Assembly: GCA_049718665.1 (NCBI GenBank)
Contig: JBNARO010000014.1
Coordinates: 1 to 43,445 of the forward strand
Origin: NZ13-RE01 sp049718665
Lineage (GTDB): Bacteria; Dictyoglomota; Dictyoglomia; Dictyoglomales; Dictyoglomaceae
Length of the DNA stretch: 43,445 nt
Reading direction: 5' to 3'
Under the pieces are notes generated by a model. The model worked only from the letters and a program-made list of their open reading frames with translations, did not search any database and was not told where the DNA came from. A program made the position numbers and the translations under genes. The number at the start of each line of letters is the position of its first letter. Within the stretch, counting starts at the first letter, position 1. Shown here in pieces: positions 33,908 through 43,239 of this stretch.

Positions 33908-35617
33908 CTATTCTCCTCTTACCTCATCTCTAATCTTTATTAATTCTTTCATCACATGATATAAGTTGTAATTTGCGTTTTTTGTTCCAAAAATGTCATG
34001 AAGATCCTTGTAAAGCTTATATAATCTATTGTATATCTCATGATTCTTAGGATTGGGTGTGTATATTACTGGTTTTACTCCACATATCACCTCTTGAGCT
34101 TCCTCTACCTTTGAATATCCTCCCCTCTCTTTTCCCGCACATACCGCCCCAAATATAGCTGCTCCCAAAGCTGATGTTTGACTTGATCTTGATATCTTTA
34201 TATTCCTCCCTAATACATCTGCATAAATCTGCATCACAAAGGGATTCTTCTCTGCTATCCCTCCACATGCTATTATCTCTTTTACTTTTACCCCATATTC
34301 CTCAAATCTCTCCATTATTACTCTCGCCCCAAAAGCAGTTGCTTCTATTAATGCTCTGTAAATTTCCTCTGGCTTTGTGTGAAGAGTTTGACCTATAAGT
34401 AAACCAGTAAGTTTTGCATCTACAAGAACAGTCCTATTCCCATTATTCCAATCTAAAGCCAAAAGCCCACTCTCTCCCGGCTTTAATCTCTTCGCTCTTT
34501 CTGTAAATATTTGATGAGCATCAAGACCCTTTGACAATTCTTGAGCATAATCTATAGGTGTAAAGTTCTTTACAAACCAACTAAAAATATCCCCTACTGC
34601 TGATTGTCCTGCTTCAAGTCCAAAGTATCCTGGTACTATAGAACCATCTACTATACCACAAAGACCTGGTATATCGGGAAGATCTTCTGTATTTGGAACT
34701 ATCATCATGTCACATGTTGATGTCCCTATCACTTTTACTAATATCCCTGGCTTTATCCCTGCCCCCACAGCACCCATATGTGCATCAAAGGCTCCTACAC
34801 TTATTACTACATCCTCTGAAAGATTGAATTTTTTCGCATAATATGAAGATATTTTCCCTGCAGGAACATCAGAAGTGTATGCAGTTTCATATAACCTATC
34901 CCTTAATTCAGCAAGCCTTGGATCAAGCTCTTTTAAAAATTCTTTGCTGGGAAGTCCTCCCCATTTTGGATTGAACATCGCTTTGTGTCCTGCTGCACAT
35001 ATGCTCCTTTTTAATTCTTCTGGTCTTTGTCTACCTGTAAGAAGTCCAGGTATGTAATCAGCAAGCTCTACCCAGCTATATGCTGATTCAAATACTTTTG
35101 GGTCTACTCTTAAACAATGTAGGATCTTTGAGAAGAACCATTCAGAGGAATAAGCTCCTCCGTATTTTTTTAAGTATGGCTCTTCTCTTTTTCTTGCAAG
35201 CTCAGTTATCTCTTCTGCTTCTTCATGACTTGAATGGTCTTTCCAGAGCCATGCCATGGCATTTAAGTTTTCCTTAAATTCTTCATGAAATGCTAAGGGT
35301 TGCCCCTCTCTATCTACTGGAATAGGAGTGCTTCCTGTAGTATCTACTCCTATACCAATAACATTTTTTCTATCAAATCCTTTAACTTTTCTTTCTGCTT
35401 CTCTTAATGCTTCCTCAATAGAAACCTCAAGCCCTTTTATATAATCTGCAGGATGTTGCCTTGCTACATTTGGATTTTTAGGATCTAGCAAAACTCCATC
35501 TTCCCCATGCTCATAATTGAAAACATAAGTCCCTACTTCTTCCCCCGTTGATATATCAACTACTAATGCCCTTACTGAATTTGTCCCATAATCTAAACCA
35601 ATTGCATATCTCCCCAT
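33908..35617 (-). CDS. araB: Ribulokinase (AraB type, FGGY family)
   Basis: A 569-residue FGGY kinase. The start GLDYGTNSVRALV, the GVDTTGSTPIP segment (about 90-100) and LALDWNNGNRTVLVDAKLTGLLIG are hallmarks of AraB; length is normal. AraB phosphorylates L-ribulose and also accepts other ribuloses and xyluloses. It is 72 bases after an L-fucose isomerase-like gene rather than a classical araA, so the true ketose is uncertain. AGGAGGGG precedes the ATG. It is the last gene of the LacI operon; a separate promoter starts right after it. Confidence 0.92.
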   Translation of the reverse strand: MGRYAIGLDYGTNSVRALVVDISTGEEVGTYVFNYEHGEDGVLLDPKNPNVARQHPADYIKGLEVSIEEALREAERKVKGFDRKNVIGIGVDTTGSTPIPVDREGQPLAFHEEFKENLNAMAWLWKDHSSHEEAEEITELARKREEPYLKKYGGAYSSEWFFSKILHCLRVDPKVFESAYSWVELADYIPGLLTGRQRPEELKRSICAAGHKAMFNPKWGGLPSKEFLKELDPRLAELRDRLYETAYTSDVPAGKISSYYAKKFNLSEDVVISVGAFDAHMGAVGAGIKPGILVKVIGTSTCDMMIVPNTEDLPDIPGLCGIVDGSIVPGYFGLEAGQSAVGDIFSWFVKNFTPIDYAQELSKGLDAHQIFTERAKRLKPGESGLLALDWNNGNRTVLVDAKLTGLLIGQTLHTKPEEIYRALIEATAFGARVIMERFEEYGVKVKEIIACGGIAEKNPFVMQIYADVLGRNIKISRSSQTSALGAAIFGAVCAGKERGGYSKVEEAQEVICGVKPVIYTPNPKNHEIYNRLYKLYKDLHDIFGTKNANYNLYHVMKELIKIRDEVRGE

Positions 35618-35647
35618 ATTTTACCCCTCCTAAATAATCAAAAACCA

Positions 35648-35675
35648 GCTCTCAAGTAACCTTTAATAAGAGAGC
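35648..35675 (-). terminator. Weak hairpin between the isomerase and ribulokinase genes
   Basis: GCTCTC (35648-35653) pairs with GAGAGC (35670-35675) around a 16-base loop, followed on the minus strand by TGG and a run of five T. Too weak for a firm call; it could attenuate transcription into araB. Confidence 0.3.
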
Positions 35676-35689
35676 AGGGCTTAAAGTTT

Positions 35690-37147
35690 TTATTCTAAAA
35701 CAATGGGTTCAATTCCTAAGTATTCACAGGCAGAAACTAATTCTCCTACAAAGTCTCCTAAGATAGCATGTATATGGTTTGCTGAGTAATTCTTTGCAAG
35801 TACATTAACAGGTATATCAAACCTTGCAAAGGCATGAGGCCATTCATAGTTGGTTTGCTTCGCAAGTTCTTCCATTTTTTCTTTTGGAAGAGAAATAAAA
35901 CTTCCAGTAAAAATATGCATTCTATATCTTCCTTTATATCTTGTGATTCTTCCAAAGGTCACTTTGTCATAAGGATCAGAGAAGAAAGCTACACTTGCCC
36001 CTCCACATGGGAAATAAAATCCTGGTGCTGGTCTCAAATGTACCTCTTTCCAGTTTACCTTAAAATCATTACTGTATTTTGCAAACCATGGTGAATGTTC
36101 TCCAGAGTTTGTTAAGTCATAACAATCTAAATCTTTGTGATAGTGCCTTAGATCTGCAAAAAGGACTGGAGTCCCAGAAAGAAGATGCATAATCTGCATA
36201 GTTAAAGCTCCATTACTATCACATTCTGTAGCACATATTATAGGTTTTTTGGGATTCTCTTCCCAATCTGCTATATCATTCATAAGAGCTTCAGGAAGAT
36301 CCATAGTAATTCCTTTATCCCATTCTGTGAAATCTAATTGTCCTGTAATTCCGCAAAAATCAATACCCTCTTCTTTACATAAATCTTTCATTGCAAGATA
36401 AAGTCTTATTTGTCTTGCTAAGGTTCCAGAAAGTCCTGGAGTTAAATATTTTCCATCCCACTCAATAGCTCCCGCATGTTCCTCAAGCCATTTAAGACCT
36501 GCTTCTACTCTATCATCAGATATCTTCTCCATTCTCAATGCTAAGGTTAACTGACTTACATGATGCACATGAATCCCAAATTGATACATCCATTGACTTT
36601 GATCTATATGTCCTGTATACATACCCATAGATGGTCCATCAAATTCTCCATATCTCATTCCAAAGAGTTTTTTAGCAGCCTCTCTTCCTTTTTCTTTTTT
36701 ATCAGGATTATTTTCCTGAAAGAATTTCCTAATAGCGGATTGAACCTCTTTTTCCTCAATATCTCCTAACACTCTTCCATAGGGACGCCCTATTTCATCC
36801 AAGGCACCCGCAGAAGCAAAAAATGCTACCCATCCTGGATAAGAGGGATTAATATTTCCTAAAAAGAGTATAGGAGCGGAAAATTGTTGCGCACATTGAA
36901 CAGTGAAATCAGGGAAGGACCAGACACAAAAATTGAAAATGACTATATCACATTTCTCATCTTTCATCTTTTTTCCCGCTCTTTTTGCAGTCTCCCAGTT
37001 CCAAACAATCTCTTCAAAGGGGACTGGTTCATGCCCTTCACTTTTTAACCATCCTACAAGACGATTCTGAAATCTAAAGGTATCATCTTTTAATAAATCA
37101 GCAACCCTTTTTCTTCCATCAGTAAATGTAACAACCCCTATACGCAT
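35690..37147 (-). CDS. L-fucose/L-arabinose isomerase-like protein
   Basis: A 485-residue member of the FucI/AraA superfamily. ATECDSNGALTMQ (about 306-318) and LFADLRHYH (about 329-337) supply the metal ligands E308 and D332 of the L-fucose isomerase fold, and H458/H460 near the C-terminus are candidate third ligands. It is shorter than E. coli FucI (591 residues) and lacks typical AraA features I would expect, so it is best called an aldose-ketose isomerase of unknown sugar. The following ribulokinase points to a pentose or 6-deoxyhexose. AAAGGAGGT precedes the ATG. Confidence 0.83.
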   Translation of the reverse strand: MRIGVVTFTDGRKRVADLLKDDTFRFQNRLVGWLKSEGHEPVPFEEIVWNWETAKRAGKKMKDEKCDIVIFNFCVWSFPDFTVQCAQQFSAPILFLGNINPSYPGWVAFFASAGALDEIGRPYGRVLGDIEEKEVQSAIRKFFQENNPDKKEKGREAAKKLFGMRYGEFDGPSMGMYTGHIDQSQWMYQFGIHVHHVSQLTLALRMEKISDDRVEAGLKWLEEHAGAIEWDGKYLTPGLSGTLARQIRLYLAMKDLCKEEGIDFCGITGQLDFTEWDKGITMDLPEALMNDIADWEENPKKPIICATECDSNGALTMQIMHLLSGTPVLFADLRHYHKDLDCYDLTNSGEHSPWFAKYSNDFKVNWKEVHLRPAPGFYFPCGGASVAFFSDPYDKVTFGRITRYKGRYRMHIFTGSFISLPKEKMEELAKQTNYEWPHAFARFDIPVNVLAKNYSANHIHAILGDFVGELVSACEYLGIEPIVLE

Positions 37148-37179
37148 ATCTTTAACATACCTCCTTTTATTTTAAATTT

Positions 37180-38082
37180 TTAAAAATTTAGTCCTACTTC
37201 AGAAAGAACTTTTTCTAAGTTTTCTTTCAATTCTTTACTTTTCTCTTCGTCCAAAGGAAGAAATGGTCTTCTCATATAACCCTTTCCTATTCCTCTAAAC
37301 TCTAAAGCTTTTTTTAACACAGGGATACTTGCTCCATCATAAAGGGTAAGAGAAAGTTTGGTTTGCTTCCTTTGAAGTTCTAAGCATACCTCATAATCCC
37401 TCTTTTTAAAAGCATCATAAATTTTTACAAAGATTTCTGGAAATACCCCTCCTGGTCCTGTAACAGTCCCTTTTCCTCCCATCATAAGTACTGGAAAAAA
37501 GGCTCTATCATATCCTGTAATCACAATGAAATCTTTTCTTGTGTTATAAATATACCCTAAAATTGTGGAAAAATTACCACTACTATCCTTTATTCCCATA
37601 ATATTTTCAAAATCATAAGAAAGTTTAGAAACTAACGAAATAGAAAGCTCATTTTTAGCTAAGGAAGGGATATTATAAAGATATATAGGAATATCTTTGA
37701 ATTCTTTCGCTATTACAGAGTAATAATGATAAAGTTCCTTTTCAGTATAAGAGTAGTAAAAAGGAGATACTATCCCAACCCCATCTGCACCTACTCTTCT
37801 TGCATGATCAATAAGTTCCATAGTATCTTCTAAATTAACAGCTCCACAGTGTGCAATTACAATTAGTCTTTCTTTATTCTCTTCTATAACTGTTTCCAAA
37901 ATCTTTTTCCTTTCCTCTAAGGATAAGATTAAACCTTCCCCTGTAGTTCCACATACAAATATTCCATGAACTCCCTTTTTTATAACAAAATTTACATATT
38001 TTCTCAAAGACTCATAATCAATAGACTCATCCTCATGAAAAGGAGTTGTATGAGCAACCACAATTCCCTCAATAAGCCTCAT
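37180..38082 (-). CDS. DapA/N-acetylneuraminate lyase superfamily aldolase (LacI operon)
   Basis: A 300-residue family member with GTTGE (45-49), Y136 (LYNIP) and Schiff-base K165 (GIKDSSG). YNIP and GIKDSSG are common to dihydrodipicolinate synthase, KDG aldolase and sialic-acid lyase. It is a distant paralogue of the aldolase at 32852-33802. Gene order (sialidase-fold protein, then this, then isomerase and kinase) argues for a catabolic keto-deoxy sugar-acid substrate, not lysine synthesis. It begins 3 bases after the sialidase-like stop codon, with GGAGG inside that gene's end. Confidence 0.86.
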   Translation of the reverse strand: MRLIEGIVVAHTTPFHEDESIDYESLRKYVNFVIKKGVHGIFVCGTTGEGLILSLEERKKILETVIEENKERLIVIAHCGAVNLEDTMELIDHARRVGADGVGIVSPFYYSYTEKELYHYYSVIAKEFKDIPIYLYNIPSLAKNELSISLVSKLSYDFENIMGIKDSSGNFSTILGYIYNTRKDFIVITGYDRAFFPVLMMGGKGTVTGPGGVFPEIFVKIYDAFKKRDYEVCLELQRKQTKLSLTLYDGASIPVLKKALEFRGIGKGYMRRPFLPLDEEKSKELKENLEKVLSEVGLNF

Positions 38083-38085
38083 TTT

Positions 38086-39084
38086 TTAAACCTCCATCAA
38101 CCTAAAAATACAATATTTTATGTGTGTTCTTTTCCACGTATAGACTAAATGAATATTCCCATTTTTGTCTTCTAAAAGATTAGGATAAGAAAATTCATAG
38201 GGTTCTTTTTCTACATCTAAAATTTTCTCCCAACTTTCTAAATCCTTAGATATAGCAAGACTTAAAGGACTTCGCATATAAGAACTATCATTATAAGCCA
38301 ATAAATAATAACCATTTCTCAATTTAAGAAGATCTATTCCACTATTAGGATTTTTAAGACAAGTTTTTTGAGGTTCTTCCCATGTTCTTCCAAAATCTTT
38401 AGAAACTGACTTGTATATAAAACCATCTCGTGTTCTAAGAAAACATACTAGATTCCCATTTTCCTTTTCTACAACTACAGGATGGATACATCCTTTAGGA
38501 GTTCTTAAATCTCCAAAAAACTTAAAGGAATCAAAATCTTTCTCTGTTATTCCAAAAAATACCTTCCACTCTCTTTCATCATAAAAAGGAAACAAAAGTT
38601 CCCTATTTGAAAGAATTATAGGTCTATTTCTTATCATCCATCCCCATTCTTTTCTAAATATAACCTCTTCCCCAAAAGTTTTCCCCTCATCTTTAGAAAT
38701 TTTATACTTTATGCTACATGTGTCCCATGTTCCCTTTACTTCGCCTTTCTGTAGAAAAGACACAAAATTTTTACCTATTTCTGGAGGAAGACCTCCCCCT
38801 TCTATGGTTACATAAAAAAGATATAATTTATCTCTCCATTCAAATATTATAGGATTCCCATCTGCTTTCTCTGGAGTATCTACTACAATCTCAGGCTTAC
38901 TCCAACTTTTTCCATCAAATCTTGAAATTAAAATAGCTTGATCAGGAGAGGTCTCATAACTTCCAGAATACCAAGTAACCAAAATATCTCCTCTCTTTGT
39001 TTCGAAGATTGAAGCACAATGAGAGAAAGGACGATTTTTAATATTATCAAAAACAAATTGGGAGGAAATTAATTCTAATTTCAT
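38086..39084 (-). CDS. Cytoplasmic sialidase-fold (BNR/Asp-box, PF13088-like) protein
   Basis: A 332-residue six-bladed propeller protein of the BNR_2 type, with Asp-box-like repeats (SKDEGKTFGE about 128-138, SKDFGRTWEE about 228-238) and the family SHCASIFE, FDGKSWSKPE, ADGNPIIF and NRPIIL motifs. Many members are called sialidases, but the group also holds glycosidases and lyases with other specificities. No signal peptide is present, so it acts inside the cell on imported oligosaccharide. It overlaps the permease gene by four bases (ATGA at 39081-39084), which ties it firmly to this transporter. Confidence 0.75.
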   Translation of the reverse strand: MKLELISSQFVFDNIKNRPFSHCASIFETKRGDILVTWYSGSYETSPDQAILISRFDGKSWSKPEIVVDTPEKADGNPIIFEWRDKLYLFYVTIEGGGLPPEIGKNFVSFLQKGEVKGTWDTCSIKYKISKDEGKTFGEEVIFRKEWGWMIRNRPIILSNRELLFPFYDEREWKVFFGITEKDFDSFKFFGDLRTPKGCIHPVVVEKENGNLVCFLRTRDGFIYKSVSKDFGRTWEEPQKTCLKNPNSGIDLLKLRNGYYLLAYNDSSYMRSPLSLAISKDLESWEKILDVEKEPYEFSYPNLLEDKNGNIHLVYTWKRTHIKYCIFRLMEV

Positions 39085-39890
39085 CTTATAGCTCCTGACC
39101 AGCTCATTCCTTCCATTATTCTCTTCCTAAGAAGTAGAAAAATAATACCTACAGGTAATGTTGCTAAAAGGGCAGCCATCATAAGTAACCCATAGTCTAT
39201 ATCGTAAGCTCCTTGAATAGCTTTTAATCCTATGGGAATTGTAAACATTTTTGTCCTTTGCAAGGCAACTAAGCTCCAAGTATATTCATTCCAAGCAAAT
39301 ATAAACATATATATCGCTAAAGCAGCGATAGCGTGAAGAGATATTGGGATTATAATCCTTAATAGAATTTGAAAAGATGAGCAACCATCTATCCTAGCAG
39401 AATCTTCAAGATCTTTCGGGATAGTTACAAAAAATTGTCTTAAAAGGAAAACACTTATAGACATAGCGACGGTAGGTAGTATTACTGCTATGTGAGTATT
39501 TAAAAGCTTAAGACTATTCATAATAAAATAAAGAGGAACAATATTTACCTGCCAAGGAGCAAGCATTGTTATTAAGAAAATTATAAAGATGACATCTCTC
39601 CCTATCCATTGAAGCCTTGCAAAAGAATAAGCAGCAGGAATTGAAAGAAGAAGGGAAATAACCGTAGAAAATCCTGCAATAATTAAGCTATTAACAAACC
39701 ACCTGTCTATAGGCCAATTTTTAATAAGGCTATAAAAATGTTCTAATGTATAAGAGGAAGCAATCCATTTTGGAGGAATAGTGAAAATTTGAGGGGTTGT
39801 TTTAAAGGCAGTATTTATCATCCAAAGAATAGGCACTAACCAAATTATAGAGATAAATAGAAGTATAATTTTGTATAAAAAATTTTTCAT
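39081..39890 (-). CDS. CUT1 sugar ABC transporter permease (MalG type)
   Basis: A 269-residue permease with six membrane helices and the EAA loop DSARIDGCSSFQILLRIIIP. The first residue of the loop motif is Asp rather than Glu. It overlaps its neighbours by four bases on both sides (ATGA), so the run permease-permease-sialidase-like is tightly coupled. GGGGGAG precedes the ATG at 39890. Confidence 0.91.
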   Translation of the reverse strand: MKNFLYKIILLFISIIWLVPILWMINTAFKTTPQIFTIPPKWIASSYTLEHFYSLIKNWPIDRWFVNSLIIAGFSTVISLLLSIPAAYSFARLQWIGRDVIFIIFLITMLAPWQVNIVPLYFIMNSLKLLNTHIAVILPTVAMSISVFLLRQFFVTIPKDLEDSARIDGCSSFQILLRIIIPISLHAIAALAIYMFIFAWNEYTWSLVALQRTKMFTIPIGLKAIQGAYDIDYGLLMMAALLATLPVGIIFLLLRKRIMEGMSWSGAIR

Positions 39891-40768
39891 TCCATTTCTC
39901 CCCCTAAACCTAAGATCTTTATTCCTGAGAGAGTTAGCATAAGCATTATGATAACAAGGATAGAACCCGCAGCTGCTGCTTTCCCCATATCAAAATATTG
40001 AAAACCTAATCTATATAAATAAAGAGCTAACACCTCTGATGCATACCCAGGACCCCCATCAGTCATAATCATAACCTGCCCTAAGGCGGTAAACCCTGAA
40101 ATGGTTGTTAAAACGAGAGAGAACAAAAACTGAGGCTTTATCAGAGGAAAAAGGACTTTCCACATTATCTCCCAAGTATTTGCTCCATCAATCTTTGCAG
40201 ATTCTACTAAATCTTTAGGTACACTTTCAAGAGCTGTAAGAAATATGGTAGTTCTATATCCACTCAACCACCAAGCGGAAGCAAAAGCAATAACAGGAAT
40301 AGCCCATAAAGTACTATTTAAAAACCTTGGAGCTTTTCCAAAAAAAGCTGACATATAATATGTTACTAAACCAAAATCTGGATCAAAAAGCCATTTCCAA
40401 ATTAAAGCAATAACAGAAACATTTAATAGGTAAGGAAAGAATAAAACACTTTCCGAAAAAATTCTCACCTTATTTTTTGAAGAAAAATAAAGTAAAAAGG
40501 CAAAGAAAAGAGCAATACTAAGAGTTAATAAAATAAAAATCACTGCAAACTCAAGGCTTCTAAATAATGAGTTCCAAAACCTACTATGAGTGAAAAAATA
40601 AATATAATTATTAATTCCTACAAATTTTGAACCTATAAGAGGATTCCACTCAAAAAGGCTTATAAAGAAACCATAAAAAGTAGGAAAAGCACTAAAGATT
40701 AGCCAAAAGATCCCAAAGGGAAGGATATATAATATTCCTATAAAATTTTTCTTTAATTTACTATTCAT
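39887..40768 (-). CDS. CUT1 sugar ABC transporter permease (MalF type)
   Basis: A 293-residue permease with six membrane helices and the EAA loop ESAKIDGANTWEIMWKVLFP. GGTGGAGG lies about 12 bases before the ATG, with a nearer AAAAGG. It follows the binding-protein gene across a hairpin and lacks a linked ATPase gene. Confidence 0.91.
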   Translation of the reverse strand: MNSKLKKNFIGILYILPFGIFWLIFSAFPTFYGFFISLFEWNPLIGSKFVGINNYIYFFTHSRFWNSLFRSLEFAVIFILLTLSIALFFAFLLYFSSKNKVRIFSESVLFFPYLLNVSVIALIWKWLFDPDFGLVTYYMSAFFGKAPRFLNSTLWAIPVIAFASAWWLSGYRTTIFLTALESVPKDLVESAKIDGANTWEIMWKVLFPLIKPQFLFSLVLTTISGFTALGQVMIMTDGGPGYASEVLALYLYRLGFQYFDMGKAAAAGSILVIIMLMLTLSGIKILGLGGEME

Positions 40769-40804
40769 CCTTTTATCCAGCCTCCACCTAAAATTTAAAA
40801 TAAA

Positions 40805-40833
40805 GAGAGGGGGGAGTTTTTATTCCCCCTCTC
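40805..40833 (-). terminator. Intercistronic hairpin between binding-protein and permease genes
   Basis: Nine-base arms GAGAGGGGG (40805-40813) and CCCCCTCTC (40825-40833). A T-rich stretch (TTTATTTTAAATTTT) follows on the minus strand, so partial termination after the binding-protein gene is plausible. Confidence 0.7.
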
Positions 40834-40839
40834 AAGGTT

Positions 40840-42111
40840 TTATTTTTTCTGAGCATTATATTCGTTAAGAATTCTATTGCATTCTGCCTCTGCTCTCTTC
40901 AGAGCTTCTTCGGGAGTTATATTCCCGTTATAAGCAAGTTGGATATTAGACTGGATTGCCTGTTCTAACTCTGCTGCCTTTGGATGGTCAGGAGGATAAT
41001 GTACATATCTATTTTCTGCCATATATGAAAATACAGATAAAGAGCGCTTCCAGGTGTCACTTTCTAATAATTCTTTATTTTGCTTTGCGGGAAGATATGC
41101 AGGCATATGTCCGCCATATATACCCCAAAGATGAGAATTTTCACTTATAAGTTTTAACACTTTTGCAGCATCAATATAATCTTGAGGAGTAGCTTTTGGT
41201 GGAAGCTTTGGTATCACAAGGTTATGGCTATTACCCCAAGTTCTTGCATAGTAGAAAATCTTAGGAATAGGAGCTACACCAAAGTCTATTCCCGCAGATA
41301 CAGCTGTAGGATAATACCAGTTTCCTGCAAATAATATTCCCAGTCTTCCGCTTGCAAATTGTTTAAAACCGTCAGTTCCTGGCTCATTCCATTTATACTT
41401 ATGAATTGAATCTACAAGAAATCTTAATGCTTTTAATCCCTTTTCATTATTAAAAGTTGCTTTTGTATAATTCTTATCAAAAAGTTCTCCTCCTAACTGC
41501 CAATAGAATATATACCATGCTCTCATAATTTTCCTTGGTAATGCATCTTCAGCAAAATGCACAGCATAATATCCCGCTTTTTTGATAGCCTCAGCTGCTT
41601 TAATAAGTTCTGCTAAATTTTTGGGTGGATTATCTGGATTTAATCCAGCTTCTTTAAAAATCTTCTTATTGTACCACATTGCCCACATATGAGTATCCAG
41701 AGGTACACCATATTGTTTTCCATCAATATTTGCTGCTTTCCAAAGTTGAGGAATATAGTTTTTCTTATCTATCCCTACAATCTTTAACAAATCTCCTGCG
41801 GGACTTTTATCAAGAGGAGTTAGAGCATCCTTCATGGATAGTAACATGTTAGTATGGCAAATACCAAGATTTGGAGGATTTCCTGCTACAACAGCATTAA
41901 AAAGTTGAGCATAATAATTTTCCCATTGTCCCTGAGTAAGATCTATAAAATAATCTTTTTGAGTCTCATTCACAAGTTTAACAATTTTTTCCATTGCTTG
42001 AGCATCGCCACTATGGAAGAGAGTATTAAAATATATCGTCTTTCTTGCCTGTGCGATAGTAGTAAGAATTAAAAGAGAAAAGATTACTAATAAAATCAAA
42101 ATCTTTTTCAT
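40840..42111 (-). CDS. Extracellular solute-binding protein, CUT1 ABC transporter
   Basis: A 423-residue family 1 binding protein. I choose the second ATG (42111), giving the signal peptide MKKILILLVIFSLLILTTIAQA, since AAGGAGGT abuts the first ATG (42120) with no spacing but lies at a normal distance from the second. No lipobox cysteine is present. It would deliver a sugar to the permeases at 39081-40768. Ligand unknown. Confidence 0.9.
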   Translation of the reverse strand: MKKILILLVIFSLLILTTIAQARKTIYFNTLFHSGDAQAMEKIVKLVNETQKDYFIDLTQGQWENYYAQLFNAVVAGNPPNLGICHTNMLLSMKDALTPLDKSPAGDLLKIVGIDKKNYIPQLWKAANIDGKQYGVPLDTHMWAMWYNKKIFKEAGLNPDNPPKNLAELIKAAEAIKKAGYYAVHFAEDALPRKIMRAWYIFYWQLGGELFDKNYTKATFNNEKGLKALRFLVDSIHKYKWNEPGTDGFKQFASGRLGILFAGNWYYPTAVSAGIDFGVAPIPKIFYYARTWGNSHNLVIPKLPPKATPQDYIDAAKVLKLISENSHLWGIYGGHMPAYLPAKQNKELLESDTWKRSLSVFSYMAENRYVHYPPDHPKAAELEQAIQSNIQLAYNGNITPEEALKRAEAECNRILNEYNAQKK

Positions 42112-42184
42112 AATTAACATACCTCCTTATTAAAGATAAAATTAATAAAGTAAACAATTCAAAAATTTTTCTATTTCTCACCTC

Positions 42185-43198
42185 CTATTTTTCTTTTAAA
42201 ATTATTCTTCTACTGGACTGTCTTACTATTAACTGAGGTTTTAAAACTACAATTTCTTTTTCTTTTTTACCTTTTCCTTGTAATCTTCTTATCAAAATTT
42301 GGGCAGCATTTACTCCAATTAAATATGTGGGCTGGGAGATTGTGGTTAAGGGACATTTTAAGAGAGGTGCCAAATCAATATCGTCAAAACCTACAATTCC
42401 CAAATCTTCAGGAACATTTATATTTAACTCTGAAATAGCGAGTAAAGCTCCTATGGTCATTACATTGTTAGCAATAAAAAGGGCATCAATCTTCCCTTTT
42501 GAAAGTAGCCTTTTAGCAGCCTTGTATCCTCCATTTTGAGTATATTCACCATTTTCTATAAATTCTTCTTTAACAGAAATTCCAGCTTCTTCCAATGCCT
42601 TCTTATATCCTTCTAATCTCTCCTTCGAAGTCATTACACTTAAAGGTCCAATAATTGCTCCAATATTTCTATAACCCTGCTCAATTAAATGTTTTACCCC
42701 CTCGTAAGCCCCATAAACATTATCAATAATTACTGCGTCTAATTCTACCTCTTCGATTAATCTATCTAAAAGAACAATGGGTATATTCTTTTTTAAATAA
42801 TGTAATAAATGTTTATGACTTCCGCCTGCAGGAGTAAGAATAACTCCATCTACTTTTTTGCCTTCTAAAACTCTAAAATATTCTTTCTCTTTTTCAATAT
42901 TTTCATCACTATTACACAAAATAAGGCTATATTCTAAATTATTCAGAGTATCTTCTATGCCTCTCACCACTTGTGTAAAAAATGGGTTTGTTACATCCGT
43001 AACAATCACACCAATTACCTTAGTTGGAGTCTTTTTAATTTTTTTCTCTTCAAAATTATATCCAAGCTTTTTACTTATTTCTAAAATTCTTCTTTTCTTC
43101 TCCTCACTTACATGACCTGTTTCAGATAAAGCTCGAGAAACAGTCGCAGTAGAAACTCCTACTACTTTTGCTATATCTCTTATAGTAATTTTTTTCAT
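42185..43198 (-). CDS. LacI-family transcriptional regulator
   Basis: A 337-residue regulator. The N-terminal helix-turn-helix ITIRDIAKVVGVSTATVSRAL (residues I4-L24 region) and hinge HVSEEKKRRILE are typical, followed by a periplasmic-binding-like effector domain (VIGVIVTDVTNPFF to DIGIVGFDDIDLAPLL region). It is first in the minus-strand operon with the transporter, aldolase, isomerase and ribulokinase genes and most likely controls them. GAGGGAG precedes the ATG. The operon promoter with a palindrome in the spacer lies upstream, and a probable IS end is about 80 bases away. Confidence 0.93.
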   Translation of the reverse strand: MKKITIRDIAKVVGVSTATVSRALSETGHVSEEKKRRILEISKKLGYNFEEKKIKKTPTKVIGVIVTDVTNPFFTQVVRGIEDTLNNLEYSLILCNSDENIEKEKEYFRVLEGKKVDGVILTPAGGSHKHLLHYLKKNIPIVLLDRLIEEVELDAVIIDNVYGAYEGVKHLIEQGYRNIGAIIGPLSVMTSKERLEGYKKALEEAGISVKEEFIENGEYTQNGGYKAAKRLLSKGKIDALFIANNVMTIGALLAISELNINVPEDLGIVGFDDIDLAPLLKCPLTTISQPTYLIGVNAAQILIRRLQGKGKKEKEIVVLKPQLIVRQSSRRIILKEK

Positions 43199-43239
43199 TC
43201 TTTGAATCTCCCTCTTCCAGCGAAATTGTAATTTTTCAT

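Noticed and set aside
34047..35277. Several 60-74 codon open frames in the ribulokinase region
   Set aside because: They overlap araB in other frames, lack ribosome sites and show composition typical of shadow frames.
37180..39084. Sialic-acid catabolic pathway (sialidase plus NanA)
   Set aside because: The family resemblance is real, but no nanE, nanK, nagA or nagB is present, and the next genes are a fucose isomerase-like protein and a ribulokinase.
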